DNA from: Methanospirillum stamsii
GTDB taxonomy: Archaea; Halobacteriota; Methanomicrobia; Methanomicrobiales; Methanospirillaceae
Direction of reading: 5' to 3'
Assembly (NCBI RefSeq): GCF_046244385.1
Contig: NZ_CP176366.1
Span: 2,418,001 to 2,482,000 of the forward strand
DNA length: 64,000 nucleotides
Position 1 is the stretch's first letter, and every line of letters begins with the position of its first letter. The position numbers and the translations under genes are program-made. The notes under the pieces are model-generated. The model ran no database searches. It was not told the origin of the DNA and saw only the letters and a list, made by a program, of their open reading frames with translations. Below, piece by piece: positions 55,348 through 64,000 of the stretch.

Positions 55348-58056
55348 ATGGCGCTAACAAATTTTTTAGGTACTGAGACGGATTTAGACAAACATCCGGG
55401 TTCCTCTGTCTCAGTTCTGTATGTCAATGACGAGGAGGGCCTTCAGAAACTTGGGAAGAGGTATCTGGAGAGTTCTGGTCCGATAACAGTTGATACACTA
55501 ACTTCAGCAGAGGAGGCTCTGGCATTACCTCATCTGCATACCTATGATGCCATCGTCTCTGATTACCTGATGCCGGATATGGATGGTCTTGTGTTACTCC
55601 AGGAGATCAGGGAACGATTCGACACCATGCCCTTTATCCTCGTTTCTGAAAAGGGAAGGGAAGAGGTCATAATCAGGGCCATTGAGTACGGTGTGGATTT
55701 CTATATTCAGAAAGGAGAAGATTCAAGGGCACTATTTGAAGAGATATCTGATAAACTCATGAAAGCGGTTCAGCGAAGGAGAGTATTTTCTGACCAGATA
55801 CCGGCTGTTGAGAAGGAGATACGGGGGCAGTATGCCGAGCTTAAAACATTGAAGAACTCATTAGAGGAGAGTGAAAAAAAGTTTAGAAACATTGTTGAGA
55901 CCTCTCCTGATGTAATATGGGATACGGACCTTGAAGGATTCGTGACATATGTCAGCCCCCAGTGTCATGCAATCTCCGGATATACTCCGGAAGAACTGGT
56001 AGGGAGAAATTTGCTTTCCATCCTTACTCCGGAAGGAATGGAGATGATGAGGGAGGTCCTCAAAGAGGGAAAGACGAGAAAACCAGGCCTTTTTTCCTTT
56101 GATGTCCCTGTTCTTCATAAGGATGGAAGTCAGCGTATTCTCAATATCAGATCATTTCCCCTTGAGGATAAGAGCGGTAACCGTGTAGGATTTCGTGGTG
56201 TCTCGTCTGATGTAACCGAATTATTCGGGATGATGAAAGAACTCAGGGCATCTGAGGAACGCTTCAGATTAATGGCTGAACGTTCTTCTGATCTGATTGT
56301 GATCCTCGATGACCGGCTCTGTGCAACCTATATCTCACCGTCTGTTTTTGCAATCACCGGATATTCGAAGCAGGAACTTGTTGGAAAATCAACTGAAGAT
56401 GCTGCTTCACTCCTCTTTCCGATGGATATCGAGGAGTTTAAACACATCATTCGAACATTGCAGGAAAAAGAATCAGTTGAAGATGTGAACATCCGTATTC
56501 GGACAAAAGATGGAAGATCAGTCTTTGTCAACCTGTATGCGACCCCGATTGTAAACAACAATCTCCTGACCGGTGCCCAGGTTTCGATGCGGGTCATTAC
56601 CTCGGTGAAAGAGATTACAGCCGCTCTGTATAAGAGTGAAGAAAAATACCGGGTGCTTGCAGAAAATGTTCATGACGTTATCTGGACATGTGATGAAACG
56701 ATGCACCTGACCTATATCTCCCCGTCCGTCACCCGGGCTCTCGGTTTTTCACAGGAACAGGCACTAAAGATGAAACTGGAAGATTTCTTGGCGCCTGAAT
56801 CAACGCAGGTATTTCAGACGTTTCTGGAGCAGGGACAGGATCTTTTGAAAAACGGAATTCCAGTTCCCCATAAAATGGTTCTGGAACTGGAGTTTAAAAC
56901 CAAAAATAAACCCTCGACCTGGGCGGAGATGATGATTTCAACTGCGTTTGATGCAAATAAAAAATTTACCGGTTTTGTCGGTGTTACGAGGGATATCACC
57001 AAAAGGAAAGAGGCAGAAGAGCTCCTTCGGAAGAGTGAGGAGAAATTTCGGTCTTTTGTGGAGAATGCCAATGATATCGTCTTCTCTCTGACACCGGATG
57101 GCATCATCACCTATATACCGGATAAATGGACGACCATATTTGGATACGAGAATAATGAGGTAATCGGATGTGACGCATCGCGTTTTATCCATCCTGATGA
57201 TTATCCCCGGATTTTTGCCAGTATTACCCAAAAAATTATTGAGAGAAAGGAGAAAGCTGTTGTTGAATGCAGGTTACTGTATAAAGACGGGTCATGGAAG
57301 TGGCATTCGCTGAATATCTCACCAGTTCTGGACGAAGAAGGAAATGTTACTCTTCTCCAGGGAATATCCCATGACATTAACGAGCGGAAACGGAATGAAG
57401 ACGCCATAAAGAAAGCAAACCGGCAGCTGAGTCTTCTTACAGGAATAACACGGCATGATATCCTCAATAAAGTATCAGTTATTTACGGATTTTTAGAGCT
57501 GATGGAGAAGGGACTTCTGGACCCATCCACTACAGAGTATTTCTCAATCATATGTAACGCCACCCGTGATATCCAGACCCAGATTGAATTTACCCGTATC
57601 TATGAGGAACTCGGTTCTCATGAACCTCAATGGATACTTCTTGATCTGGTCATCCCCCGTTCTCAGGTTCCCTCTTCCGTCACCCTGAATACAGATATTC
57701 AGGGAATTATAATCTTTGCCGACCCCATGCTTGAAAAAGTCTTTTTTAATCTGCTCGATAACTCTCTTCGTCATGGGGAAACGGTCTCTGAGATACGTGT
57801 CTCTGCCCGAAAGGAAGGAGATTTCCTTATCGTGGTATGGGAAGACAATGGGGTTGGTATTGCAGATAATGAGAAAGAGAAGATCTTTGAACGGGGATTT
57901 GGAAAGAATACCAGTCTTGGCATGTTCCTTGTCAGGGAGATTTTGTCCCTGACCGATATCAGGATCACAGAAAACGGAAAACCGGGAACCGGAGCACGGT
58001 TTGAAATGAAAATCCCCCGGGAGTCATACCGGGCTATCCTGAATAACGTAACTTAG
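55348..58056 (+). CDS. Receiver-PASx4 hybrid sensor histidine kinase
   Basis: A 902-residue cytoplasmic kinase, a paralog of 25033-28110 lacking its Cys-containing PAS 1. The receiver keeps phospho-Asp in VSDYLMPDMDG but the acidic pocket is VNDE rather than VDDE and the Thr region FTGRG is VSEKG, so phosphorylation may be altered. Four PAS domains (SPDVIWDTDLEG, ERSSDLIVILDD, NVHDVIWTCDET, NANDIVFSLTPDG) precede ITRHDILNKVS, NLLDNSLRHG, EDNGVGI and G2 in the form SLGMFLVRE, where the first Gly seen in relatives is Ser. It ends tail to tail with the kinase at 58053, their stops overlapping by 4 bases. Confidence 0.92.
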   Translation: MALTNFLGTETDLDKHPGSSVSVLYVNDEEGLQKLGKRYLESSGPITVDTLTSAEEALALPHLHTYDAIVSDYLMPDMDGLVLLQEIRERFDTMPFILVSEKGREEVIIRAIEYGVDFYIQKGEDSRALFEEISDKLMKAVQRRRVFSDQIPAVEKEIRGQYAELKTLKNSLEESEKKFRNIVETSPDVIWDTDLEGFVTYVSPQCHAISGYTPEELVGRNLLSILTPEGMEMMREVLKEGKTRKPGLFSFDVPVLHKDGSQRILNIRSFPLEDKSGNRVGFRGVSSDVTELFGMMKELRASEERFRLMAERSSDLIVILDDRLCATYISPSVFAITGYSKQELVGKSTEDAASLLFPMDIEEFKHIIRTLQEKESVEDVNIRIRTKDGRSVFVNLYATPIVNNNLLTGAQVSMRVITSVKEITAALYKSEEKYRVLAENVHDVIWTCDETMHLTYISPSVTRALGFSQEQALKMKLEDFLAPESTQVFQTFLEQGQDLLKNGIPVPHKMVLELEFKTKNKPSTWAEMMISTAFDANKKFTGFVGVTRDITKRKEAEELLRKSEEKFRSFVENANDIVFSLTPDGIITYIPDKWTTIFGYENNEVIGCDASRFIHPDDYPRIFASITQKIIERKEKAVVECRLLYKDGSWKWHSLNISPVLDEEGNVTLLQGISHDINERKRNEDAIKKANRQLSLLTGITRHDILNKVSVIYGFLELMEKGLLDPSTTEYFSIICNATRDIQTQIEFTRIYEELGSHEPQWILLDLVIPRSQVPSSVTLNTDIQGIIIFADPMLEKVFFNLLDNSLRHGETVSEIRVSARKEGDFLIVVWEDNGVGIADNEKEKIFERGFGKNTSLGMFLVREILSLTDIRITENGKPGTGARFEMKIPRESYRAILNNVT

Positions 58057-60731
58057 TCCTTTTGAAATCTGAATAATCCATGCGGGACCACAATTTCAAA
58101 CCGTGCCCCAATTCCTGGTTTTCCTGTTTCACGAATCTCAAGTCCGGTGATTGAAAGAAGTTCTCTAACCAGATACAGGCCCATCCCGGTATTCTTTCCA
58201 TATCCGTGCTGAAAGATTCTCTCCTTTTCTTCTTCTGGAACTCCTATTCCATCATCGGCGTAGACAATACTGATCTTTTTCCCCTTTTTTTCTGTTGTAA
58301 TCCGGATGGCAGAGATAGTGGTCCCATGCCTGACGGAATTTTCAAACAAGGTTGAAAAGACCTTCTGAATGATGAGATCTGCAAAAATTTCTATATCCGG
58401 AGAGATCGAGATGTCAACCGTGATATCCCCTAATGAAACATCAGATCTCGCTGCATTCACAATAGAGATCAGGTGCATCCACCGGCTGGAGAGAGATCCG
58501 AAATCTTCACATTCCCTCGTAAATTCGATGGTATTCTTCAATGTCTGCCCTGCAGTAAGGGCATTGGTGATGTATTCCTTTTGGTCTGGTGTCAAATCCG
58601 AATCAAGTACCAAGTCCAGCGATACGGTGATGATATTTAAATCGTTGATAATGTCATGCCTTGTTATCCCGGTCAGGATTTTAAGTTTTTGCAATGCTTC
58701 GAGGAGAGAGAATTCAAGTCTCTTTCTCTCACGAATGTCCCGGATGATAATGAGGTCTGCCGGAGCACCCTGATACGAGATTACTCCCCCTATCGCTTCT
58801 ACCGGAATTTCAGAATTATCGCATCGGAGCAGATTGGTTTCATACATCCTGGGTAATGGTTCCCCCGCGAGTCTTTTGCGAATAACCTCAGCAATTTTTT
58901 CCTGTTTGTCCGGAGTGAAGAGTGTCAGATAATCTCTTCCGGAGAGATCATCAACTGTGCTCCCGATCATTCGTGCAAATGCTTCATTTAAAAATACGAG
59001 GTGGAAGTCCTGAACAATAACGATCCCGTCCAGGGCCTTGTCAATGACATTGCGGTATTTCTCCTCACTTTCTTTCAGAGCGATCTCATTCCTTTTCCGC
59101 CCGGATATATCACGGATGGTGCTGATGAGAAATGTCTGACCCTCCAGATCAATTATTTCAGCTGAGATAGATACCCAGAACGACTTTCCTGATTTTGAAT
59201 GAGTTATGCCTTCAAATCCTTTCACCCGTCCCTGTTTTTTGATGAGTTCGATAAAGTGATCCCGTTCTTCCTGTGAATTCCACAATTCAAGAACTATTGT
59301 GCTCCTGCCTATAACTTCCTCATACGAATATTCCATGTTCTGGGTGAATGCATCATTGACTTCAATGATCCTCCCACTTTCAAGGTCGGAAATGATGATG
59401 GCATCCGGACTGGAAAGAAATAATGTTGAATACTTCTCCTGGGATAACCGAAGAGCCTTCTCTGTTTCTTTGACTTCAGTTATGTCCCTGATGGATTCTA
59501 TGGCACCAATCACGGTCCCTTCTGCATCGGTGAGGGCTGTAGCCATTCCCCAGAGGACCTTTTCCATACCTTGTGGTCGTGCATTCGCTGTTTCACCAAC
59601 CAGGATTCTCCCCTCATACCGGAGATCCTGGTACTTCCTCTCGATCACCTCATCAGGGAGGAGAGAGAGATCAATCAGAAGAGGTCTCCGCTCTCCATAG
59701 AAGGGTATGGCGTACTCATAGTCTCCTTTTCCCAGCATATCTTCTGCCAAAATCCCGGTCATCTCCTCTATGGACCGGTTCCATGCAATCACCTTCCCTT
59801 CCCGGTCGATGGCAAAGGTAGCATCTGGTAAAAAGTTGATGATATCAGACTCACGACGTTGTAATTCCAGAATTTTCTCTGTTGCAATCTTCTGTTCGGT
59901 AATATCTGAAAAGATCCCCAGGAGATATAACTGTCCCTCTAATTCCAGAGTTGAACTATGAATTCTCACCGGTAATATTCTCCCGTCTTTTCGTAATAGG
60001 GGGATATCCTGGTAGGATTCTATAGTGCCTTTTGCCATCTGATCAAATATCTCCCTGATACGGGGATACTCATCAGGAGGATGGATATCCTGGGGTGTCA
60101 TCCCTACGAGTTCATCACAGGAGTATCCCAGCATCAGGCATATTGCCTCATTTGCAAAGATAAATCGCCGGGTTTTCCCATCTGCCATGAGAATTCCGAA
60201 GGGAATATTCTCAAGTAAGGTCCGAACCCGCTGTTCTGAAACCTGAAGAGCTTTTTCAGCCTTTTTATGGGCGGTGATATCTGTCCCGATCTCCATTCTG
60301 ACAATTCTTCCGTCGCTCCACCGGATGGCCCGGTCCCGGCAGTTATACCATCTCCCGGTCACAGGACTCTGAAACTCCCATTGATACAATCCTGTCGGGC
60401 CGTTTTCATCTACCAGAAGATGATTGGTGCAGAAAGGACAAGGGCTATCCCGGCCGTTTTGCATGTACTGGTAACATTTTTGTCCGGTTAATGGCCCTAA
60501 ATGCGCTTTTAACCGGTTATTTGCATATAGCATCTCATAGGTGTTCATATCGGCAACATATACAAGATCATCCATACTGTTGAGGATGGTATAGAGCTGT
60601 GCCTGAACTTCTTCAATGAGTATCTCGTTCTTTTTCTCAGACGATCCAGACTTTTCTGCAGAAATTTGATCTTTTGTATCGTTCCCATGCAGTTTCACTG
60701 ATCCTGCATCTGTTCTTTGTGAAACCGTGAT
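58053..60731 (-). pseudogene. 3' part of an IS-split PAS sensor kinase (PASx5 plus transmitter)
   Basis: A frame of 881 codons from GTG 60698, open up to the IS target site at 60731. PAS 1 (MDDLVYVADMNT) has cysteines 75, 87 and 90 counted from that GTG (C-x11-CPFC), a likely cofactor or metal site. Four more PAS domains follow (IPFGILMADGKT, FLPDATFAIDREG, SPDAIIISDLESG, ALDGIVIVQDFH), then ITRHDIINDLN, TLFENSVRHG, ADDGIGV and GMGLYLVRE. Removing the IS plus one 6-base duplication joins this frame, without a stop, to the reading frame at 62308-64000. It can therefore be read as the C-terminal half of one giant protein, or as a separate kinase with a weak GTG start. All catalytic residues are intact. 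Confidence 0.78.
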
Positions 60732-60737
60732 ATTATA

Positions 60738-62307
60738 CCCAAACTATTCCGCCCATAGGGATTAATCTTGGCCATTAATTCGTTTATTTAAAATTGCTCT
60801 TCATATCACCGAAAAAGGTATATATTATTAATCCCTAACATTATGGCATGGAAGAGTGGGCTACAGAGTGGCTTGCAGAAGAGCGGAGGAAGGGAAAAAA
60901 GTGTCTTGAGATCAAGTACATCCAGGGTAAACCCTATGTCTATTATTCAACCAGTACCTACGACAGGGAAACGAAAAAAACAAAGAAGATATCCAGATAT
61001 ATTGGGAGACTAACCCCTGATCGTGGTCTTTTAGCAAAAGGTTCGACTCGCCCATCCCAAGACACTCATCCTCATTCTCTATCCCTGCCACGACCCAAAT
61101 CCGTCTTTGAATATGGGAATGCAAGATTTCTAGGCGATGAATTCATGGAGATGGTCACTGTACTCAAAGAGGCATTTCCTGAACATTGGGAAGAGATAGT
61201 TGCTCTTGTATTTACTCGTGTATCTGGTTATCTTCCCCTTAAACGAGTTAAATCAACATGGGAAAAACTAGACAACGTTTTGAAGATTTCTCCAGACTGC
61301 TCTCCTAAAAATCTTTCAACAACACTGAGATCCATCGGAGATGATAAAATAGGCCAAGATATAGTGTTTAAACACTTGTGGCAGGAAAACCATCATCTCA
61401 TCTATGACCTATCATTTGTGTTCTCCCTATCAGATAACTTAGCATTTGCAGAATGGGGCCGAAATCATAACGAGATTGCATTACCCCAGGTAAATATGGC
61501 TCTATTTAGTGGTCTTGAAACAGGTCTCCCCGTCATGATCAGGGTGATTCCTGGATCAGTTAAAGATGTTAAAACACTTCTTCCCTCAATGGATGAGATT
61601 AAGTTAACTAATGCAATTCTCATCGTAGATCGTGGTTTTGTGTCTGATGAGGTCTTGGAGGGGATCTTTGATCGTAACTGTTCGGCTGTGGTACCTCAGC
61701 GACGAAACAGTAACTGGTATAATACCCGGATTCATCTCACTGATCGCTTTATATACCACAAACGCCTGATTCGGGGTGGGAAAAGAGAGATTAACGGTAA
61801 GATAATCTATCTGTTTGAAGATAAAGATCTGGAACTTGAAGAGAACAAGACACTTTTTGAGCTGGTTGAGAAGGGGAATATCACACAAGAAGAAGCAAAA
61901 ATACGAGAGAAAAAGGCTGGAAGAATCCTCTTCGTATCAAATGTGGATAAATCTCCGCAGGAGATTTATGAGTTGTACAAAACACGGGACTTGGTTGAAA
62001 GACACTTTGATACTCTGAAGAATGAAATTCAAGCAGATGTAATGTATCTTGGAGATCGGAGCGCGATATTCGGGCATTTGTTCATCGGTTTTCTTTGCCT
62101 GTATCTCTACTGCAGGCTAATGATCCTCATAAAGAGGGAGGGATTAACAGCTCAATATTCTCCAAAGGACGTCCTATTGGCGTTTTCTAAAGTAATGAGG
62201 ATCACTTATGATGGGTTTGACCAAGTTACAGAAGTGCCTAAGAAGGTTCGTGAGCTCGAGAAGAAACTCAAACTGAATTTATTCCCTAATTGAAGGCATA
62301 GTTTGGG
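60738..62307 (+). mobile_element. IS1634/IS4-superfamily insertion sequence, 1570 bp, 6-base target duplication
   Basis: The terminal inverted repeats are CCCAAACTATTCC (60738-60750) and the complement of GGCATAGTTTGGG (62295-62307), matching at 12 of 13 positions. They are flanked by a perfect ATTATA direct repeat (60732-60737 and 62308-62313), the 5-6 base duplication typical of this group. It contains one long transposase gene. The insertion splits a minus-strand PAS/kinase frame. Intact ends, duplication and transposase point to a recent insertion. Confidence 0.92.
60848..62293 (+). CDS. IS1634-type DDE transposase
   Basis: A 481-residue transposase. The catalytic acids are probably Asp in IYDLSFVFS, Asp in LIVDRGFVSDE, and Glu in the IS4-type signature Y-x2-R-x3-E-x6-K, seen as YKTRDLVERHFDTLK. 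The N-terminus contains a DNA-binding region (YVYYSTSTYDRETKK, KKISRYIGRL). Length is in the normal range for IS1634. The ATG at 60848 lies about 110 bases inside the left end of the element and the stop is 14 bases before the right end, so the gene is complete and probably active. It reads opposite to the kinase it interrupts. Confidence 0.9.
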   Translation: MEEWATEWLAEERRKGKKCLEIKYIQGKPYVYYSTSTYDRETKKTKKISRYIGRLTPDRGLLAKGSTRPSQDTHPHSLSLPRPKSVFEYGNARFLGDEFMEMVTVLKEAFPEHWEEIVALVFTRVSGYLPLKRVKSTWEKLDNVLKISPDCSPKNLSTTLRSIGDDKIGQDIVFKHLWQENHHLIYDLSFVFSLSDNLAFAEWGRNHNEIALPQVNMALFSGLETGLPVMIRVIPGSVKDVKTLLPSMDEIKLTNAILIVDRGFVSDEVLEGIFDRNCSAVVPQRRNSNWYNTRIHLTDRFIYHKRLIRGGKREINGKIIYLFEDKDLELEENKTLFELVEKGNITQEEAKIREKKAGRILFVSNVDKSPQEIYELYKTRDLVERHFDTLKNEIQADVMYLGDRSAIFGHLFIGFLCLYLYCRLMILIKREGLTAQYSPKDVLLAFSKVMRITYDGFDQVTEVPKKVRELEKKLKLNLFPN

Positions 62308-64000
62308 ATTATAGTGTTTCCTGATCATATTCAGGACTTTTTCAGACTGGAGCCATCGCTGATCCAGCTGAGTGACCAGCTGATCAATCCGGTGCACCTC
62401 ATTATCGATGATATCGGCAGTATCTGTATCATCAAGCATTGATGCTGTAGCCATGATAATTGCGAGCGGATTTCGTATCTCATCATTCAGAATTGCAAGG
62501 ATGGCCAGATTATTTTGAATCTGCTCCAATGCACTCTCTTTCTCACGCTCAAGCCGGTTTTTTTCCGTAACATCATAGCCCTGGGCGATAGTTGCGAGGG
62601 GAGTCTGACCATCCGGAGTATACAGGGTCGCAGAATTCCAGAGCAGGGTCCGGATGGCTCCATCTTTCCTCATAATGTCGATTTCTGTCGTTTCCCATCG
62701 GACACCGTCCAAAGTGGTCTGTAGCAGCCTCATGGTTCTGTCAGCCGTATCCGAAGGGAACAGGATCCGAATTGACTGACCAATCAACTCTTCAGCAGGT
62801 CTCCCAATAAGAAGCTCAAAAGACCGGTTTACTCTTTTGATATGAAATGAGGGATCCCAGATGATGATCGGGACATTTGCGTATGCAATAAGGTTTTCAA
62901 GGTATTCGTTCGTCTCCCTGAAAGACTCCCTGGATAGTGTCAGGGCTGCATTCTGGTTTTTCAGTTCCTGCTCAGTCTGCAATAACTGTTCATAGGTGAC
63001 ATTCAGATCTGCATTGCTTTTTTGAATCGTTGAAATTAGAGATTCCCGTTCTTCTTCTGCCTGTTTTCGTTCGGTAATATCCCTGACAACCGCCCAGAGG
63101 AATTGCAGGGTTCCATCAATGGAATATGAGGCATAGGCCTGGAGTTCAACTGGGAAGATCTCCCCGTTCTTCCTGATATATTCCTTCTCAAACAGGCCTG
63201 AGTAGCCATGAAAAAAGAGACGTTTTTTCCAGATCTCCTCTTGTTCCCATGTTCGCCATTTTTCCGCTGTGATCACATAAAAACTATCCAGCGCCTTTAA
63301 TTCTTCAAGAGTATATCCAACAATCGAACAATATGCCTGGTTTGCATCGAGAACACGCCCGGCCAGGTCAACCATTACAAACCCGTCAAAATTGCCTTCA
63401 AATATCTCCCGGTACCGTAGATCCTTCTCCTTCAGAGAGAGTTCTGCGATCTTCTGTTCGGTAATATCCTGAACAGTTCCCAGGGATGACAGGGGTTTTC
63501 CGGATGAATCATACTTTGTTTCGCACCGCTCAAGGACAAATTTTATCCTGCCATCCGGCATGAGCAGACGATGCTCTATCTGGTATGGTGTTTTCTCTCG
63601 TACTGAAACAGAATAGGCCTCATCTACTGCTTTCCGGTCGTCAGGATGTATGGCATTTAAAAAAGCCTCATATGTTGCACCGAATTGTAAGGGATCTAAT
63701 TCAAATATCTCAAAAATGACATCTGACCATGAAAGACGGTTTGCAGGAATGTCCAGTTCCCAGCTGCCTGTCTTTGCGAGATGTTGCGCTTCACTCAGAC
63801 GGCGTTCGCTCTTTTGTAATGCGTCTTCAAACCGCCTGCGGTCGGTGACATCCCTGCTCACCCCGATGAGAACATCCTGGCCATCCCACGTCCCTCTTGA
63901 AACTTTGGTATCTACCTCGATCCGGGTTCCATCCTTTGCAATGATTGGGATGGAATTATCCTTCTCAGTTCCATCGACCAGTTTTTGATAGAGTCCGAGT
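62308..64000 (-). pseudogene. 5' part of the IS-split PAS protein, running off the window end
   Basis: The frame is open from the window edge (no start inside; residues LGLYQKLVDGTEKDN at 64000) down to the IS; the ORF strays about 34 codons into IS sequence and stops at 62206. Domains are the end of a PAS, a PAS with TGSWELDIPANR, a PAS with NFDGFVMVDLAG, a coiled coil, a PAS (YANVPIIIWDPS), then a His-less DHp-like tail ILNDEIRNPLAIIM ending SEKVLNMIRKHY, where the IS sits. The tail is the same type as in 28349-31435, with Asp at the phospho-His position. The first two PAS modules are almost identical to those in 20865-23930. Joined with 58053-60731 it makes more than 1450 codons. Confidence 0.8.

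Noticed and set aside
1..64000. CRISPR array, tRNA or rRNA genes
   Set aside because: No regularly spaced repeats and no tRNA-like or rRNA-like stretch were noticed; this was a visual reading, not a covariance search.

Overview
The window looks like the chromosome of a methanogenic archaeon of the Methanomicrobiales, probably Methanospirillum-like (inference). Supporting signs are very large multi-PAS histidine kinases of the 'RHD' type, a secreted PKD-repeat protein, TATA-like promoters, PIN/AbrB and nucleotidyltransferase/HEPN toxin-antitoxin loci, and moderate GC. No rRNA, tRNA, CRISPR array or core metabolic operon was found.

About two thirds of the 64 kb encodes sensory signalling proteins. 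Seven loci follow the order receiver - several PAS (sometimes GAF) - DHp - ATPase: 4168-9196 (split by an IS), 9231-12302, 12428-16798, 20865-23930, 25033-28110, 48865-52959 and 55348-58056. Two are membrane kinases without a receiver (38509-40644, 53198-55060). Two are receiver-PAS proteins with no transmitter (35092-38367, 46247-48748). One is a membrane PAS protein ending in a DHp-like tail with Asp in place of the phospho-His (28349-31435). One very large reading frame (58053-64000 and beyond) is split by a second IS, one kinase is decayed (31441-32671), and one is only a receiver scrap (24173-24270). Shared blocks show that these genes have been built by duplication and PAS-module shuffling. 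No DNA-binding output regulator or chemotaxis gene lies in the window.

Region by region: 0-4 kb holds a DUF4143 ATPase, a VapBC-like pair, a frameshifted secreted protein and an intact nucleotidyltransferase/HEPN pair. 4-17 kb holds three giant kinases, the first broken by an IS630-type element. 17-20.7 kb is a decay zone with two further nucleotidyltransferase genes whose HEPN partners are truncated, a small overlapping ORF pair beside a copied gene end, a DJ-1/PfpI protein and a Cys-rich secreted protein. 20.8-40.6 kb holds kinases, a DUF6155 protein, a PKD protein and an ISL3 remnant. 40.9-45.7 kb is an AdiA-like decarboxylase/antiporter operon beside a divergent MerR regulator with a perfect palindrome near its start. 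45.8-64 kb holds more kinases and an IS1634-type element.

The most unusual points are the His-to-Asp DHp tail without ATPase, the transmitter-less receiver-PAS proteins beside full kinases, a receiver lacking its phospho-Asp, the Cys-rich GAF/PAS sensors, and three nucleotidyltransferase/HEPN loci in which only the HEPN toxin has decayed.
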